A stretch of 38,542 nucleotides of DNA from positions 1-38,542 of the forward strand of contig NTKA01000015.1 in NCBI GenBank assembly GCA_002456975.1, given 5' to 3'. Below the pieces are notes generated by a model. It was given only the letters and a program-made list of their open reading frames with translations. It ran no database searches and was not told the DNA's origin. This document shows, in pieces, positions 37,637-38,542 of the stretch; the stretch's first letter is position 1, and each line of letters begins with the position of its first letter. A program made the position numbers and the translations under genes. The stretch is from Halieaceae bacterium MED-G27 (GTDB taxonomy: Bacteria; Pseudomonadota; Gammaproteobacteria; Pseudomonadales; Halieaceae).

Positions 37637-38401
37637 ATGCTCACCATCACACCAATTCCAGCTTTCTCCGATAACTATATCTGGATGGGGGTTCGAGACG
37701 ATCGAGCTTGGGTGGTGGACCCAGGTGACGCCGCACCCGTATTAGCCGTGCTTCAAGCGCGAGGCCTAACACTCGATACCATTCTGATTACTCATCACCA
37801 CTTTGATCACACAGGTGGCGTAAATGAGCTTAAAGCAGCCACTCAATGTCGGGTGGTTGGCCCTAATAATCCAAAAATCAGTGATATCGATGAAATAGTG
37901 GTCGATGGGAACTCCGCTGACGTTCTTGGGGTTGAGTTTGACGTGTTGGAAGTGCCCGGTCACACGCTAGACCATATTGCTTATTACAACCGCTCCGAGT
38001 CGATTCTGTTTTGCGGCGACACCTTGTTCGTGGGGGGCTGTGGCCGCGTATTTGAGGGAACATTCCCGATGATGCAGGCGTCGCTAGCTAAATTGAAGGC
38101 CCTCCCCTCGACGACAAAGGTGTACTGCACTCACGAATACACCATGGCTAATTTGGCATTCGCCCAGAGAGTTGAGCCCGGCAATGCGGTCCTGATGGAG
38201 CACGCACGAAATTGTGCGGCACTTCGTGAGCGCGATATTCCCACAGTACCCTCGAGCATCGAAGTTGAGTGCGCTATCAACCCCTTTCTTCGCTGGGACA
38301 GTGACGAGATCGTCGCCAATCTAACGGAGAACAGGCAGCTCGATAGCCGCGCTCCCGCCGACGTATTTGCTTCGATCCGCGGCTGGAAGGACGAGGGCTA
38401 G
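37637..38401 (+). CDS. gloB: Hydroxyacylglutathione hydrolase (glyoxalase II)
   Basis: A 254-residue metallo-beta-lactamase-fold enzyme that hydrolyses S-lactoylglutathione, the second step of methylglyoxal detoxification. The binuclear metal site is visible in ILITHHHFDHTGG, EVPGHTLDHIAYY, FCGDTLFVGGCGRVFEGT and VYCTHEYTMANLAFA. The C-terminal substrate domain ends with NPFLRWDS and the short GWKDEG typical of GloB. The ATG at 37637 starts the normal LTITPIPAFSDNYIW. It is divergent from the methyltransferase gene, as in other gammaproteobacteria. Its TAG stop overlaps the stop of the convergent regulator gene through CTAG. Confidence 0.97.
   Translation: MLTITPIPAFSDNYIWMGVRDDRAWVVDPGDAAPVLAVLQARGLTLDTILITHHHFDHTGGVNELKAATQCRVVGPNNPKISDIDEIVVDGNSADVLGVEFDVLEVPGHTLDHIAYYNRSESILFCGDTLFVGGCGRVFEGTFPMMQASLAKLKALPSTTKVYCTHEYTMANLAFAQRVEPGNAVLMEHARNCAALRERDIPTVPSSIEVECAINPFLRWDSDEIVANLTENRQLDSRAPADVFASIRGWKDEG
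38398..38401. other. CTAG: shared convergent stop codons (gloB / LysR fragment)
   Basis: gloB ends with TAG at 38399-38401 and the partial LysR-like gene with TAG at 38400-38398 on the other strand, within one CTAG. The repeat of the same arrangement also supports the reality of the fragment gene. Confidence 0.7.
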
Positions 38402-38542
38402 TCGTGTTGTATCAGAGATGAGCATTCCTCGATAAGATCGCGAAGCACAGCCCCTCGACTGTCATTCCTCCAGGCCATCAGCAGTTGAGGCATTGGCGGG
38501 GCGTCAGCTATCGTTTCTGCCACTAACTCCAAGCTGCTGGTG
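38398..38542 (-). CDS. LysR-type transcriptional regulator, C-terminal fragment at the window edge
   Basis: On the minus strand an open frame enters from the right edge and ends at a TAG at 38400-38398. It encodes 47 residues, including LELVAETIADAPPMP, LLMAWRNDS and VLRDLIEECSSLI. The combination of a Pro-rich turn, a LAWR-like strand and a closing amphipathic helix is typical of the end of LysR substrate-binding domains. The rest of the gene lies outside the window. It is convergent with gloB and shares CTAG with its stop. The family call is a judgement from a short fragment. Confidence 0.6.
   Translation of the reverse strand, partial: TSSLELVAETIADAPPMPQLLMAWRNDSRGAVLRDLIEECSSLIQHD

Overview
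This window is 38.5 kb of densely packed, ordinary-looking chromosome from a gammaproteobacterium, probably a marine heterotroph. The evidence is the gene order icd-clpS-clpA-infA, bpt-aat-trxB, ftsK-lolA-crcB-serS together with rluE-nudJ-mnmA-hflD-purB, which closely follows the Pseudomonas-type arrangement. CysB, HflD, SohB, NhaB, RluE and the uL16 hydroxylase homologue are also typical of gammaproteobacteria. I cannot name a genus; the OM60/NOR5 (Halieaceae) or a related marine clade is a guess from the mix of propionate metabolism and housekeeping genes. I see no insertion sequence, phage gene, tRNA, rRNA or CRISPR array, and no gene-free stretch longer than about 260 bp.

Layout. Positions 1-2787 hold the 3' end of a sodium:alanine/glycine symporter, a 5'-nucleotidase and cysB. 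Positions 2944-11294 form a six-gene plus-strand operon: a two-subunit biotin-dependent acyl-CoA carboxylase (probably propionyl-CoA carboxylase), methylmalonyl-CoA epimerase, methylmalonyl-CoA mutase, the MeaB chaperone GTPase and a small Rieske protein. Together these would turn propionyl-CoA into succinyl-CoA. Positions 11291-16618 form a minus-strand operon read rluE, nudJ, mnmA, hflD, purB, then a JmjC/cupin ribosomal oxygenase. Positions 16796-21153 carry icd with a clear intrinsic terminator, then clpS-clpA and infA. Positions 21150-23615 are minus strand (trxB, aat, bpt). Positions 23809-28484 are plus strand (ftsK, lolA, crcB, serS). After that come prc (minus), a persulfide-dioxygenase-like metallo-hydrolase (plus), nudC-sohB (minus), nhaB (plus), a methyltransferase-rnhA-dnaQ cluster (minus), gloB (plus) and, at the right edge, the C-terminus of a LysR-type regulator (minus).

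The most striking pattern concerns gene ends. Four of the six convergent gene pairs overlap by exactly four bases, CTAG, so that the two TAG stop codons lie on opposite strands of the same palindrome (11291, 21150, 28481, 38398). This leaves no room for intergenic terminators. Other points are a divergent biotin carboxylase with an insertion in its ATP-grasp domain, a CysB lacking one effector-site threonine, a LolA with a lipobox-like signal sequence, and the absence of rarA and cspD from their usual places. About a third of the genes start with GTG or TTG. I did not find a convincing wholly new system; the carboxylase and the shared-stop architecture are the best leads.
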